Part shown: in pieces, positions 1 to 7,974 of the stretch | Numbering within the stretch: position 1 is the first letter of the stretch | Layout of the letters: every line of letters starts with the position of its first letter | Source of the DNA: an uncultured Spirochaetaceae bacterium | Lineage (GTDB): Bacteria > Spirochaetota > Spirochaetia > Sphaerochaetales > Sphaerochaetaceae | Reading direction: 5' to 3' | Assembly: GCA_944389065.1 (NCBI GenBank) | Contig: CALXKZ010000073.1 | Coordinates: 1-46,856 of the forward strand | DNA length: 46,856 nucleotides | Notes under the pieces: generated by a model | The model's database searches: none | The model's input: only the letters and a program-made list of their open reading frames with translations | What the model was told of the DNA's origin: nothing | Position numbers and translations under genes: made by a program

Positions 1-81
1 GATAACTGATTACTAGAAAAGGCTGTGGTTTTGTTGCTGTTTTCCGGCTGGCTCTGGTTTTGGTTTTCCGCCGCTGTGTGG

Positions 82-183
82 TTAAGCTTTCCCGACGTCG
101 GAAGGTTTTTCAATCCCGACCCCAACATAATCATTGTCCTTGTCGTTACTGAATATACGATTGATGGCTTTTGAAGCAGCGTG
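82..183 (-). pseudogene. C-terminal fragment of an unknown gene cut by the insertion sequence
   Basis: On the minus strand an open frame enters from the insertion-sequence boundary at 183 and ends at a TAA at 82-84. It reads about 33 residues with protein-like composition (HAASKAINRIFSNDKDN, then YVGVGIEKPSDVGKA). No start lies in the window, because the insertion sequence begins at 184. I do not recognise the family. The likely history is an older gene disrupted by the insertion. No obvious N-terminal half is seen in the matching frame beyond 1713. Bases 1-81 show nothing I can name. Confidence 0.3.
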
Positions 184-241
184 TTGAATCAAAATAAAAT
201 CTAACCGAAAGACTTAGAAAATCAAAAATCAGAATCTAACC
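184..241 (+). repeat. Left terminal inverted repeat of the insertion sequence
   Basis: This 58-nt end pairs imperfectly, as an inverted repeat, with 1657-1713. Its outer part TTGAATCAAAATAAAATCTA and its inner part AATCAAAAATCAGAATCTAA carry the same motif twice, about 35 nt apart. Confidence 0.75.
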
Positions 242-365
242 ATAAGGTTGTCAATTCCAGTAGCTGTAAGTCTTTTAAGTCAGGGTCAGAAAGTTCTCCA
301 GGCCCTGCATCCATCTGGTTAAAGTAAAGCCCGTATTGCCGGTTCTGGTCAACACAAGGTGTTCT

Positions 366-1607
366 TCATCTCCTGATGCCTCCATCCTTACAGGCCAGAG
401 ACAGCAGTTTTTCCTGAAACCTCTTCTCCTCATCCTTAAGCTTAATGAGAGACAGGCTGTCTTTCATGGCTTTGAATCATTCCTTATCTTCCTGTGGAAC
501 GAGAGTATCCTTCATCACCCTCTCATAAGGAGTAAGTGGCTCATCGTATGTCTTGTAAGTTCTTGCTCCAATGCGTTCCTTAGAAAGAAGCTTTACTGAC
601 GGGTAGTAGAGGTTCACAAGCCACTGCCAGTCCCAGTAAAGGTCTTCCATCACAGAATAGGCATTCTGTTCATAGCGGAAATAACCGACACATGCTCTGA
701 CCACAGAATAATTCTTGTTCTCGACAAAGCTGTTCTCGTTCTTATGGTAGGAACGTGAACGGGTGACTCTTAAGCCATGCCTGTTACACCATTGCAGAAA
801 ACCATAGTTCTTGAGTTCCCCGCCATTGTCGATGTGCAGCTCCAGTATCGGATACGGTTTTTCATTCCATATGTCTTCCAGTGCCTCCAGTATACATCTC
901 TGAGTCTTCTGCCTGAGCACCCTGATGAAAGTGAATCCTGTTGCAATATCAGTGAGAGTGAGTGTCCACAGGCAGTTTGCAGGCTCTCCGCTGCCACAGT
1001 GACATACAGTGTCCACCTGAAAAGTTCCCGCATACTCCCTGTCCTCAAAGGAGTAATAGACCCGCACATCGATGAGCTTGTTCAGAGAATCCCCAGGGCT
1101 TGTGGTTGTGCTCACACCGCGTATCTTGTATTTATCTCTGGCTCGTCTGAGCAGACGGCTAACTGTGGCAGAAGAGACCGACATCAGAAGCTGTGTGCAC
1201 TGTCCGTTTATTCTGAAGGGTTTATACCCGGCTATTTCAGTGATATTATCCCTGATGAGTTTAATCAGCCGCTGCGGTGAGATCCTGTCGAAGTATTCCC
1301 AAATCCTTTCAAGTGGCTCCCGCAGCGGACTGTATTTTGCCGGCCGTCCCCGGTGGTAGCCCACACTGCCGGCCTTACCATCCCTGCGGACTCCTGCCTT
1401 CGTGACACTTTCTCCCATGAAATCTTTAGCCGTGTAGGTTAAAATCATCTTTGACAGCTTGTGGATAACATATTTGCGGTTGTAGCCGGTGTCTTGTGTG
1501 AGATCATCAATAATCCTTGTCTTCTCCTTCTTATTCCTTCTTACCACAGCTTTACCATACTCGGCAGCTCTGGCACGGAACAGATCATCTACGGATGACC
1601 TTGCCAT
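366..1607 (-). pseudogene. DDE-family transposase with in-frame TGA near its C-terminus
   Basis: The open part runs from the ATG at 1607 (AAAGGAAA ribosome-binding site just upstream, better than the upstream ATG at 1625) to a TGA at 477-479. It has an N-terminal helix-turn-helix region, an integrase core with Asp in FQVDT, Asp in LHIDNGGE and Glu in NSFVENKN, and a C-terminal substrate-binding part (ending near PYERVMKDTLVPQEDKE). The same frame then continues for about 36 residues (FKAMKDSLSLIKLKDEEKRF and on) to a second TGA at 366-368. That tail resembles the helical ends of related transposases, which are usually longer than the 376 residues left here. I therefore read the first TGA as a nonsense mutation, although a functional slightly short protein cannot be excluded. 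Confidence 0.7.
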
Positions 1608-1656
1608 ATTGTGTTTCCTTTTCATTCATACAGCATCTGTCATCTTTCTCTGTTAT

Positions 1657-1713
1657 GGTTAGAATTATTTTTGATTTTCAGCTTTTACTTCGGTTAGATT
1701 ATTTTTGATTCAA
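1657..1713 (-). repeat. Right terminal inverted repeat of the insertion sequence
   Basis: This is the partner of 184-241. Inner unit GGTTAGAATTATTTTTGATT and outer unit GGTTAGATTATTTTTGATTC are near-identical direct copies inside the one end. The end lies upstream of the transposase start, so it probably also holds its promoter. Confidence 0.75.
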
Positions 1714-1722
1714 TGCGATGTG

Positions 1723-1752
1723 TTGATGGTTTTATTGCTTTGATAGTATTAT
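1723..1752 (+). promoter_or_regulatory. Promoter of the toxin-antitoxin-like pair
   Basis: TTGATG at 1723-1728 and TATTAT at 1747-1752 are separated by 18 nt, and the -10 box lies 56 nt before the ATG at 1809. The promoter starts only 10 nt outside the right end of the insertion sequence. A short inverted repeat (ATTATT ... AATAAT) follows and could be an operator, which is speculative. Confidence 0.5.
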
Positions 1753-1808
1753 TTAAATGTCTCGAGGAATAATTTCCCTTGATAAATTTGAATATAGGAG
1801 GTATTGCC

Positions 1809-2003
1809 ATGGCGACAGAATCATTCAGCAGGACTTTTACTGTGAACCCAGACTGGGGCATTAAGAACCTTGAGAAAGCTATCGACAACGGATCTCCTAC
1901 TGTAAAGAGGCTGAGCACTCCAGAAGCCAAGGCTAAATTCAAAGAGGCAACTACGATGACGCCTGAAAAAGCTGCAAGACTTAAGGCGAGGTATGGTAAA
2001 TGA
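1809..2003 (+). CDS. Putative small antitoxin preceding a GNAT-like toxin
   Basis: This codes for 64 residues. The start is the ATG at 1809 because TAGGAGGT sits 7 nt before it; an upstream in-frame ATG at 1779 lacks a site. The protein begins MATESFSRTFTV and has a short beta-like N-terminus, then a charged helical tail with several Lys/Glu (ends EKAARLKARYGK). It overlaps the next gene as ATGA, so the two are translationally coupled. Position, size and coupling are those of a type II antitoxin. The sequence does not look like the usual DUF1778 ribbon-helix-helix partner of acetyltransferase toxins, so the antitoxin role is inferred from context. Confidence 0.6.
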   Translation: MATESFSRTFTVNPDWGIKNLEKAIDNGSPTVKRLSTPEAKAKFKEATTMTPEKAARLKARYGK

Positions 2004-2536
2004 GATTGGAGTGTACTGAGCTCCGTGAGTTCGTGGATCTCGTAGGAGAGGATAGGGCTTTACAGGCTTTATCCTCTTTTTCTGTGAAGAGAAATCCGGA
2101 TGTTGAAAACTTCATCCGTACCAATGCTGTTGCTTATGAGAAGAGTGACAATGCCAGAACCTATCTTGTGACAAATGAGAATGACGATATTCTCGGATAT
2201 TTCTCCTTGGCTCTTTCTGTGGTCGATATTCCCCCCGGAATCTCAAAAGCTATGATGAAGAAGATGAGAGGGTTTGGAAGGTACTCTGCGGGTTCTGTTC
2301 CCTGCTATCTTCTTGGGCAACTTGCTCGTGATGATAATGCCTCGCATGATGATCTGATGATGCGTGATTTCATTGATTTCGCAATTGAATATGTCATGGC
2401 TGCAAAGCAGTATGTGGGAGGACGATTTCTCCTCATAGATTGTGTTGATGATCTTGTGGATTTGTATGAGAAGCACGATTTCATAAAGATTAACAAGACT
2501 GGAGATCTGAACCAGCTTATCATGTTCCTAGAGTAA
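2000..2536 (+). CDS. GNAT-like toxin candidate with degenerate acetyl-CoA loop
   Basis: This 178-residue protein has a GNAT fold layout: a beta strand GYFSLALSVVDI in the middle, the LLGQLARDD segment that matches the conserved strand-4 region, a helix, GGRFLLIDC, and the C-terminal LYEKHDFIKI where these enzymes carry a conserved Tyr and (G)F. The Gly-rich acetyl-CoA loop that normally follows strand 4 (QxxGxG/A) is replaced by DDNASHDDL. Related GNAT-like proteins paired with small upstream genes are often taken as toxins acting on aminoacyl-tRNA; that activity is inferred here and may be altered. It overlaps the antitoxin candidate by 4 nt, and no further coupled gene follows. Confidence 0.65.
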   Translation: MRLECTELREFVDLVGEDRALQALSSFSVKRNPDVENFIRTNAVAYEKSDNARTYLVTNENDDILGYFSLALSVVDIPPGISKAMMKKMRGFGRYSAGSVPCYLLGQLARDDNASHDDLMMRDFIDFAIEYVMAAKQYVGGRFLLIDCVDDLVDLYEKHDFIKINKTGDLNQLIMFLE

Positions 2537-2754
2537 GGTTGAAAATTATTTGCCTGTTCTGTGGCGGAGATCTTCTTTGTCACATATCTGTTTCTGAAGC
2601 GGTTATCAAGTTCAGAGAGGTTTTCCTTGCTACGCTTAATCGTTAGGTTTGCAAACTATTTTCCATTTGTGATTTCTCCCACATAGCAGTTGCATCCTTT
2701 GCATATTGTCTTTTCGTTTGGATCTCGTCATAGGTTTTCAACGAGGAACAGATT

Positions 2755-3114
2755 TTGATTTGTCTCCCTATCAGATCTTGGTATGCCCATTCCCTTGTCT
2801 TGAAACCTTCTGAGAAGTATATGCTGCTTGATAAGCAATTATATGGAAGGAACGCTGATGGGGCTCATCATAATGTAGATGTCGGGAAGGATAATGTGTT
2901 ATTATTGAGAGAATCATCAAAAGGTTCTGAAATTCGGCGTAATGCAATACTTGATTTGATTAGGAATAATCCATCCATAACTATTCCGGAAATCGCAATT
3001 ATACAAAAGGTTTCTACTCGCACAATTGAAAGAGATCTGGATTGGTTGAAGGATAGGGGAATCATCGCTAGGGAAGGATCTCGCTCAGATGGTCAGTGGG
3101 TTATTGTTGAATAG
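2755..3114 (+). pseudogene. Remnant ending in a winged-helix DNA-binding domain
   Basis: The frame is open from about 2755 to 3114, but no ribosome-binding site supports a start. Only the last 60 residues look like a domain: EIRRNAILDLIRNN, then ITIPEIAIIQKVSTRTIERD and LDWLKDRGIIAREG, a classical helix-turn-helix with wing as found at the C-terminus of AlbA_2/COG2865-type and some Fic proteins. The part before it (from EKYMLLDKQLYGRN at 2812) resembles a second fragment at 3358. I read it as the 3' end of a larger decayed gene. The 218 bases before it hold no intact gene. Confidence 0.5.
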
Positions 3115-3327
3115 ATTATTACTCTCATGCTTAGTATTACACTTAACACTTACCAAAATTTTTGATTAGTCAAAGGTAAAATAGTTGAACTTATAAATAT
3201 TTTTTATAAGTGTAATCTTAAACAGACAAGACTTCTGGAGTATTCTGCTTATTGTCCAGAGTCTGATTATATTTACCGGTTTTTCACTGACTATTCTCAG
3301 GATGCATTTTGATTTCTTTTTAGGTAA

Positions 3328-3486
3328 AGTTTTGAGAATCTGATTCATTTTTTTCATGAGAAATATATGCTGCCTGCAGATTATCTGCATGGCGGAAATA
3401 TCAACGAAGATTATCATCGGGCCTCAGTTGTCATTGATGTCGCTGATAATATCGTCGGTAAGAAAGCCGGTGTCGTTTATGTCTGA
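3328..3486 (+). pseudogene. Short gene remnant similar to the one at 2812
   Basis: Frame 3328-3486 reads SFENLIHFFHEKYMLPADYL, then HGGNINEDYHRASVVIDVAD and NIVGKKAGVVYV, and ends at TGA. It has no start of its own. EKYMLP..YLHG.N and the later IDVADNIV echo EKYMLLDKQLYGRN and VDVGKDNV of the remnant 546 nt upstream, which is also in the same frame. The rest of 3115-3500 is AT-rich and shows no intact gene. The identity of the parent protein is unknown. Confidence 0.3.
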
Positions 3487-3501
3487 TGCAGAAAATCGGT
3501 A

Positions 3502-3510
3502 TGTTATAAT
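3502..3510 (+). promoter_or_regulatory. Extended -10 promoter for the KamA-family gene
   Basis: TGTTATAAT at 3502-3510 is an extended -10 (TGnTATAAT). No good -35 is present 17 nt upstream, which suits the extended type. It lies about 75 nt before the ATG at 3585. Confidence 0.5.
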
Positions 3511-3584
3511 AAATAAAAAACAGAGCAGGACTTACACTATTCTTCCAGCCTGAATGAACTGGTACAGCTTTGGAGGATGCAGCA

Positions 3585-4685
3585 ATGGGAAAGGAAAAAG
3601 AATGGCAGAAAAAGCTTGATGAATGCATCAGGAGTGTTGCAGATATCACACAGAGGTTCCGCTTCACTGAAGATGAATTAAAAAGTCTTCTGGATATCGA
3701 GAAAAGATATCCTGTCTGCATACCAGAGTACTATCTTGATCTGATTGATCCTGATGATAACAAGGATCCCATCCGGAAAATGTGCATACCAGATGCTATG
3801 GAGTTTTCACCTGGAGGTTCAAAAGACACATCAGGAGAGGGGGATAACACTGTTGTGCAGGGTATGCAGCACAAGTACCCTCAGACCGCGCTCATTCTTT
3901 CCACAAACCAGTGTGCGATGTACTGCCGGCACTGTTTCAGAAAGCGTCTTGTCGGTTATTCCTCACAGGAAATTGCAAAGAGGCTTCCTGAAATGGCTGC
4001 TTATGTGAAGTCTCATCCTGAAATCTCAAACGTGCTCATCTCCGGCGGAGATGCTTTCCTGAACAGCAACGAAGTCATAGAAAAATATCTTGAGACATTC
4101 ACATCCATTTCAAGTATATCATTCATACGTTTTGGAACCAGGACTCCGGTCTCATTTCCTTTCCGCATCACTGAAGATGAGGGCGTCTTGACAGCCTTGC
4201 TTGCTGAATATTCGAAAAAGAAACAGATTTTCATCGTGACTCAGTTCAATCACCCAAGGGAAATTACAGCGGAGGCGGTTAAGGCTGTGAAGATGCTCTC
4301 TGGTGCCGGTTGCGTGGTGTTCAACCAGACTGTCCTGCTTAAAGGTGTCAATGATAATCCGTCAGCTCTCGCATCTCTTATGAACGGTCTCGTTGAAGCG
4401 GGAGTAATACCCTATTATGTCTTCCAGTGCCGCCCTGTTGAAGGGGTCAAGAACCAGTTTCAGGTGCCAATTGTTCAGGGCTTTGAGATTGTGGACAAGG
4501 CTAAGGCCATGATGTCTGGTCCCGCCAAGTCTTTCCGTTACGCTATGTCTCACCCTACAGGGAAAATCGAGATTCTTGGCAAAATGGGGGAGAATATGCT
4601 TTTCAAATATCATCAGGCCAGGAATGCTGAGGACAATGCCCGGATTTTCACCCGTCCAATTGATGAGAACGAGTGCTGGTTTTAG
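3585..4685 (+). CDS. KamA-family radical SAM protein (not a typical lysine 2,3-aminomutase)
   Basis: This 366-residue protein starts at the ATG at 3585, with GGAGG 8 nt upstream; a TTG 15 nt earlier is less likely. The radical SAM [4Fe-4S] motif is CAMYCRHCFRK, preceded by the family sequence YPQTALILSTNQ and followed by the barrel (VLISGGDAF, IRFGTRTPVSFP, FNHPREIT, LLKGVNDNP). KamA enzymes are radical SAM/PLP aminomutases. Lysine 2,3-aminomutase binds the lysine epsilon-amine with two Asp residues, one in a CDLSEG-like segment and one in VVDAPGGGG. Here these segments are CRPVEG and YAMSHPTGK, so both Asp are absent and the substrate is probably not lysine. The usual C-terminal oligomerisation extension is also short. 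The gene stands alone between a remnant and a terminator. Confidence 0.8.
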   Translation: MGKEKEWQKKLDECIRSVADITQRFRFTEDELKSLLDIEKRYPVCIPEYYLDLIDPDDNKDPIRKMCIPDAMEFSPGGSKDTSGEGDNTVVQGMQHKYPQTALILSTNQCAMYCRHCFRKRLVGYSSQEIAKRLPEMAAYVKSHPEISNVLISGGDAFLNSNEVIEKYLETFTSISSISFIRFGTRTPVSFPFRITEDEGVLTALLAEYSKKKQIFIVTQFNHPREITAEAVKAVKMLSGAGCVVFNQTVLLKGVNDNPSALASLMNGLVEAGVIPYYVFQCRPVEGVKNQFQVPIVQGFEIVDKAKAMMSGPAKSFRYAMSHPTGKIEILGKMGENMLFKYHQARNAEDNARIFTRPIDENECWF

Positions 4686-4700
4686 CGAAATTATAAGAAA

Positions 4701-4750
4701 ATGACTGTGAGACAGATGTGTGCACTCACAGTCATAATAGGTTTTTCTTT
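4701..4750. terminator. Bidirectional terminator between kamA-like gene and ldhA
   Basis: A perfect 11-bp stem (ATGACTGTGAG at 4701-4711, CTCACAGTCAT at 4725-4735) is followed on the plus strand by a T-rich tract at 4742-4750. On the minus strand the stretch after the stem is also T-rich. It lies between convergent genes and serves both. Confidence 0.85.
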
Positions 4751-4755
4751 TCAGG

Positions 4756-5736
4756 TCATTTAACCTGGTTTGTAAGCGTTCTGCCTTCTTCTGCTTCTTT
4801 CACATTCTTCAGCGTTGTCTCGCTGATTGCCCTGAGAGCCTCTTCTGTGAGGTATCCCTGATGGGATGTGATTATTGCATTAGGCATGCTGATGAGACGG
4901 GCAAGAGTGTCATCTGCAATGCCCTCGCTGCTCTGGTCTGTGTAGAAGATGCCGGCTTCCTCTTCATAAACATCAAGGGCAGCTCCTCCAATCTTCTTTT
5001 CCTTGAGAGCCTCTAAAAGAGCATCTGAATCAATCAGGGCTCCTCGGGACGTATTGATGATGAAAGCAGTGTTTTTCATTTCATCAAGAGTCCTCTCATT
5101 GATCATATGCTCATTGTCCTTTGTGAGAGGGCAGTAAAGGCTTATAAAATCTGAAGTGCGAAGCAGAGTATCCAGATTTGTGTACTCAACATCGAGGTTC
5201 TTTGCCGGATAGGGGTCATATGCAAGCACATGCATGCCGAATCCTTTTGCGATGTCTATTGCAACCCTCCCGATTTTTCCTGTTCCGACAACACCGAATG
5301 TCTTTTCATAAAGATCCATGCCGACAAGCCCTGAAAGCGAGAAATTAAACTCTCTTGTTCTCACATAGGCATGAGTGAGTTTTCTCACGAGCGCAAGCAG
5401 CAGGGCAAATGAGTGTTCTGCAACCGCATGAGGACTGTAAGCGGGGACACGTACTGTAGGTATGCCCTGCTCAAGTGCGTACTTGTAATCAACATTGTTG
5501 AAACCTGCTGAGCGCATGGCGATAAGCTTCACGCCTTCTTCCTTGAGGATATCTATAACCTGACTGTCGATTGTGCAGTTGACAAACGGACAGACTACAT
5601 CAGCTCCCTTTGCCATAAGTGCACTGTGTCTGTTCAGCGCAGGCTCAAGATAGATGATTTCGTAGCCGTAGGCCTGGTTTGCAGCATCAAAATGCTTCTT
5701 ATCATAATTTTTTGCGTCAAAAAGAACTATTTTCAT
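4756..5736 (-). CDS. ldhA: D-lactate dehydrogenase (fermentative)
   Basis: This is a 326-residue D-2-hydroxyacid dehydrogenase that reduces pyruvate to D-lactate with NADH in the cytosol, regenerating NAD during fermentation. The split catalytic domain flanks a Rossmann domain with GVVGTGKIGR. The catalytic Arg lies in INTSRGALID and the His in SHQGYLTEEA; the Tyr/Asn-containing N-terminal FNNVDYKYA and VPAYSPHAVAEH are typical of E. coli LdhA-type enzymes, and the length is normal. AGGAGGAAG lies upstream of the ATG. It is transcribed alone, convergent with the radical SAM gene. Other 2-hydroxyacid specificities are possible, but the match to the LdhA subtype is good. Confidence 0.88.
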   Translation of the reverse strand: MKIVLFDAKNYDKKHFDAANQAYGYEIIYLEPALNRHSALMAKGADVVCPFVNCTIDSQVIDILKEEGVKLIAMRSAGFNNVDYKYALEQGIPTVRVPAYSPHAVAEHSFALLLALVRKLTHAYVRTREFNFSLSGLVGMDLYEKTFGVVGTGKIGRVAIDIAKGFGMHVLAYDPYPAKNLDVEYTNLDTLLRTSDFISLYCPLTKDNEHMINERTLDEMKNTAFIINTSRGALIDSDALLEALKEKKIGGAALDVYEEEAGIFYTDQSSEGIADDTLARLISMPNAIITSHQGYLTEEALRAISETTLKNVKEAEEGRTLTNQVK

Positions 5737-5798
5737 TGCTCTTCCTCCTGTTTTTAATTTAATTCTAATTTAAAAGAAAGGACAGGAAAATTTTTCCG

Positions 5799-6563
5799 TC
5801 ATGAATTCAGGAGAATGACTGCAGGAATTATTATTGCAACTCCTGCCATGCTCCATCCAGTCAGCTTTTCCTTGAATATGAGACAGCTTACTGCAGTCAT
5901 GACAAGTATTGCTCCGACACTGTATGTCGGATAAGCGATATATGCGCTGACGGCTGAGAGAGATTTCAGAAGAAACAATGATGATAGATAGTTAGGAATG
6001 CCGAGGCACAGTCCGAAAGTGATTTCCTTTCTCCCGATTCTTCCTTTTCTGACTGAAGTCATTACAAGGCACAGGATGGATGCGAATATAAAAGTCGCTC
6101 CCATGAACCAGTCTTCAAGAGTATGGTTTCCATATTGTTGGAATACTTTCAGCAGACTGTCTGCAAGACCTCCAAGCAGGAGAGTGGATACAAGCAGACT
6201 GAAGGAGGGCTTTGTGGCTACGGATTTTTCTTTTTCCAGCCCTTCAGGCAGATTCATGATGATGAATGCAAACAGCACGAGGATTATTCCTGCAAGCTGG
6301 ACCAGAGATGGCCTTTCTCCAAACAGGAAGATTGACAGACAGGTCGGAACCATGACACCTAGTCTGGCGAATGTGGACTGGAGAATGGCTCCGTTCCTCC
6401 TTACATTCAGCTGGTTGACGACCATGCCTGCCAGATAGAACAGGCTGTTAACTGCAGCAAAAATAAGGCAGAGGACAAAATCTGCATCAGGTGCCGGGAG
6501 CGGTTTCCCGGCTTGTGACAGGAGGAATGGAATGATGCAGGATGCGTAGTTGACTGTGAGCAT
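5799..6563 (-). pseudogene. EamA/DMT-family transporter missing its first membrane segment
   Basis: This 254-residue inner-membrane protein has EamA-type repeats: hydrophobic hairpins interrupted by NQLNVRRNGAILQSTFARLG and the FGERPSLVQLAGIILV segment, and a second half with SAYIAYPTYSVGAILVMT and KEKLTGWSMAGVAIII. These transporters normally have ten helices and begin with a helix followed by a KxxEKxGM-type loop; here the frame opens near the second helix (YGMLTVNYASCIIPFLL). A stop lies in frame 15 codons upstream of the ATG at 6563, and there is no ribosome-binding site. The 5' end instead runs into the truncated diguanylate cyclase gene, so the first about 25-30 residues seem deleted. 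It is probably non-functional or poorly expressed. Confidence 0.65.
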
Positions 6564-7753
6564 GCCGTACCGGAAAGCAGGCCAGATGCGAAAAGCCTGA
6601 ATTTCTCAACGGACATTTTGTGAATGACTCCGCTTTCAATCAGATTGTCAGGGAATCCTGTGTAAAGGATATTCTCTCCGCTTTTATCTGTATCCTGCCT
6701 GAAAACAGTGATTGTCTTTTCTTTTATATCAAATTCCCACAGCTGATGACTGATCTGCTCAAGGGCGGCCTGAAGCCTGGTATTCATGTCTTCAAGATGG
6801 GATTCATTTTCCTTATAGCATGTGATGTCATTGCATGTGGCAAGCATGACAGGATTGCTTCCGTCCTGTTCCATACGCACTGCACGGATATGCCACCAGC
6901 TTGTTCTTCCTGATGTGACTGCCCTGATTGTATGCTCTATCGGAGAGTTATTCTGCACACCCTCCCAGAGTGCCTGAGCAAAGGGTGAGATGTCATCCGG
7001 ATGAATCACCTGGGAGATGCTGACAGGCAATGACAGAGCCTTGTAATCCACGCCGATAATCCTGCACAGGCTCGGACTTGCGTATATGAGCCTTATCGTC
7101 TTGTCCATTTCAATGAGGGCAACTCCGCTGTCAAGATTCTCAAGCAGGCTTGTCAGCGGAATTGAACTGACATGGTGGAAATGACTTTCAATGCCGCTGT
7201 CAGATTTTTCCGTACGGATACTGTAACGTCCCTTTCCGGAGTTCTTGGCCTTGTAAAGCTCAAGATCCGCACATTTGTATAGAATCTCGAAATCAGAGGA
7301 AGTACCTGAAATGCAGATTCCGGCACTGGCGGAAAGCACGACATAATCAGAATCAGAAAGGGATATCTGCAGTTTCTTGCAGATTTCATGACCTTTGTCT
7401 TCGATAGTTTCAATAGTGAGCCTTCCTGATGTGAATATCAGGAACTCGTCACCTCCAAAACGGCTGATGATGTCATTCGCATGAAAGAGGCTGGAGAGAA
7501 TCCGCGCAGTCTCCCTGATTGCAAGATCTCCTGCCTGATGCCCTAATGTGTCATTGACTGATTTGAAATCATCAAGATCAATTATGAACAGTGCACACTG
7601 TTCATCCGTAGCACTGTTTTTCAGCCGCTGTCTTATCAGCTGTTCAGCAGTCGCTCTGTTGAGCAGCCCTGAAAGAGAATCACGGGATGCTCTTTGCAAA
7701 AGCTCCTTAATCTGGTCCTGAAGCACAACACCTTCCATCTGCGGCTGCATCAT
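6407..7753 (-). CDS. Diguanylate cyclase (GGDEF) with PAS domains, 3' truncated and fused out of frame
   Basis: An N-terminal GGDEF domain (about residues 10-180) carries the intact active site RFGGDEFL. The inhibitory RxxD site has His in place of Arg (HAND), so product inhibition is probably absent. A first PAS domain follows (about 200-320: DSGVALIEM, IIGVD, IHPDD). A second PAS domain starts near 330 (QLWEFDIKEKTITVF) and stops mid-domain at VEKFRLFASGLLSG. After that the frame reads the EamA gene in the wrong frame and gives a 60-residue nonsense tail (from TACSQSTTHPA). The product would make cyclic di-GMP from GTP; no membrane segment is seen. AAGGAG lies 12 nt before the ATG. The true gene probably once extended further 3'. 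Confidence 0.75.
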   Translation of the reverse strand: MMQPQMEGVVLQDQIKELLQRASRDSLSGLLNRATAEQLIRQRLKNSATDEQCALFIIDLDDFKSVNDTLGHQAGDLAIRETARILSSLFHANDIISRFGGDEFLIFTSGRLTIETIEDKGHEICKKLQISLSDSDYVVLSASAGICISGTSSDFEILYKCADLELYKAKNSGKGRYSIRTEKSDSGIESHFHHVSSIPLTSLLENLDSGVALIEMDKTIRLIYASPSLCRIIGVDYKALSLPVSISQVIHPDDISPFAQALWEGVQNNSPIEHTIRAVTSGRTSWWHIRAVRMEQDGSNPVMLATCNDITCYKENESHLEDMNTRLQAALEQISHQLWEFDIKEKTITVFRQDTDKSGENILYTGFPDNLIESGVIHKMSVEKFRLFASGLLSGTACSQSTTHPASFHSSCHKPGNRSRHLMQILSSALFLLQLTACSIWQAWSSTS

Positions 7754-7974
7754 TTAAACAGTTAACTCCTTTTTTTTGAAAGGGGATTATGCCTGCTATG
7801 TAGGTATCAATGCAGCATCTTTCAAGTTGTCAGTCGGTGCAGAATCCTCTCTGAGGGAGAATTACAACATCTAGAATAAATACTTCCAGTGCACTTAGGG
7901 CTATTTCACTAAATTCACTTGGTTTTTCTCCGTTCAAGAAAGAACCTGAAACGTTGGCTTGAGAGAAGGATGCT

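Larger units (their letters stand above)
184..1713 (-). mobile_element. Insertion sequence with long imperfect composite terminal repeats
   Basis: A DDE transposase frame on the minus strand is bounded by imperfect inverted repeats at 184-241 and 1657-1713. Each end contains two copies of a GGTTAGATT...TTTTTGATT unit, one outer and one inner, like a two-site transposase-binding end. The transposase style (QVDTVCHCG near the first Asp, HIDNGGE at the second, ENSFVENKN with the Glu) suits the IS481/ISNCY (IS1202-like) type; the group assignment is from memory of the family. I see no convincing target-site duplication. The element looks inactive because its transposase has an internal stop. Confidence 0.75.

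Noticed and set aside
477..479. TGA read as selenocysteine or tryptophan in the transposase
   Set aside because: Many genes in the window end at TGA normally, and no selenocysteine insertion hairpin is apparent; a nonsense mutation is simpler.
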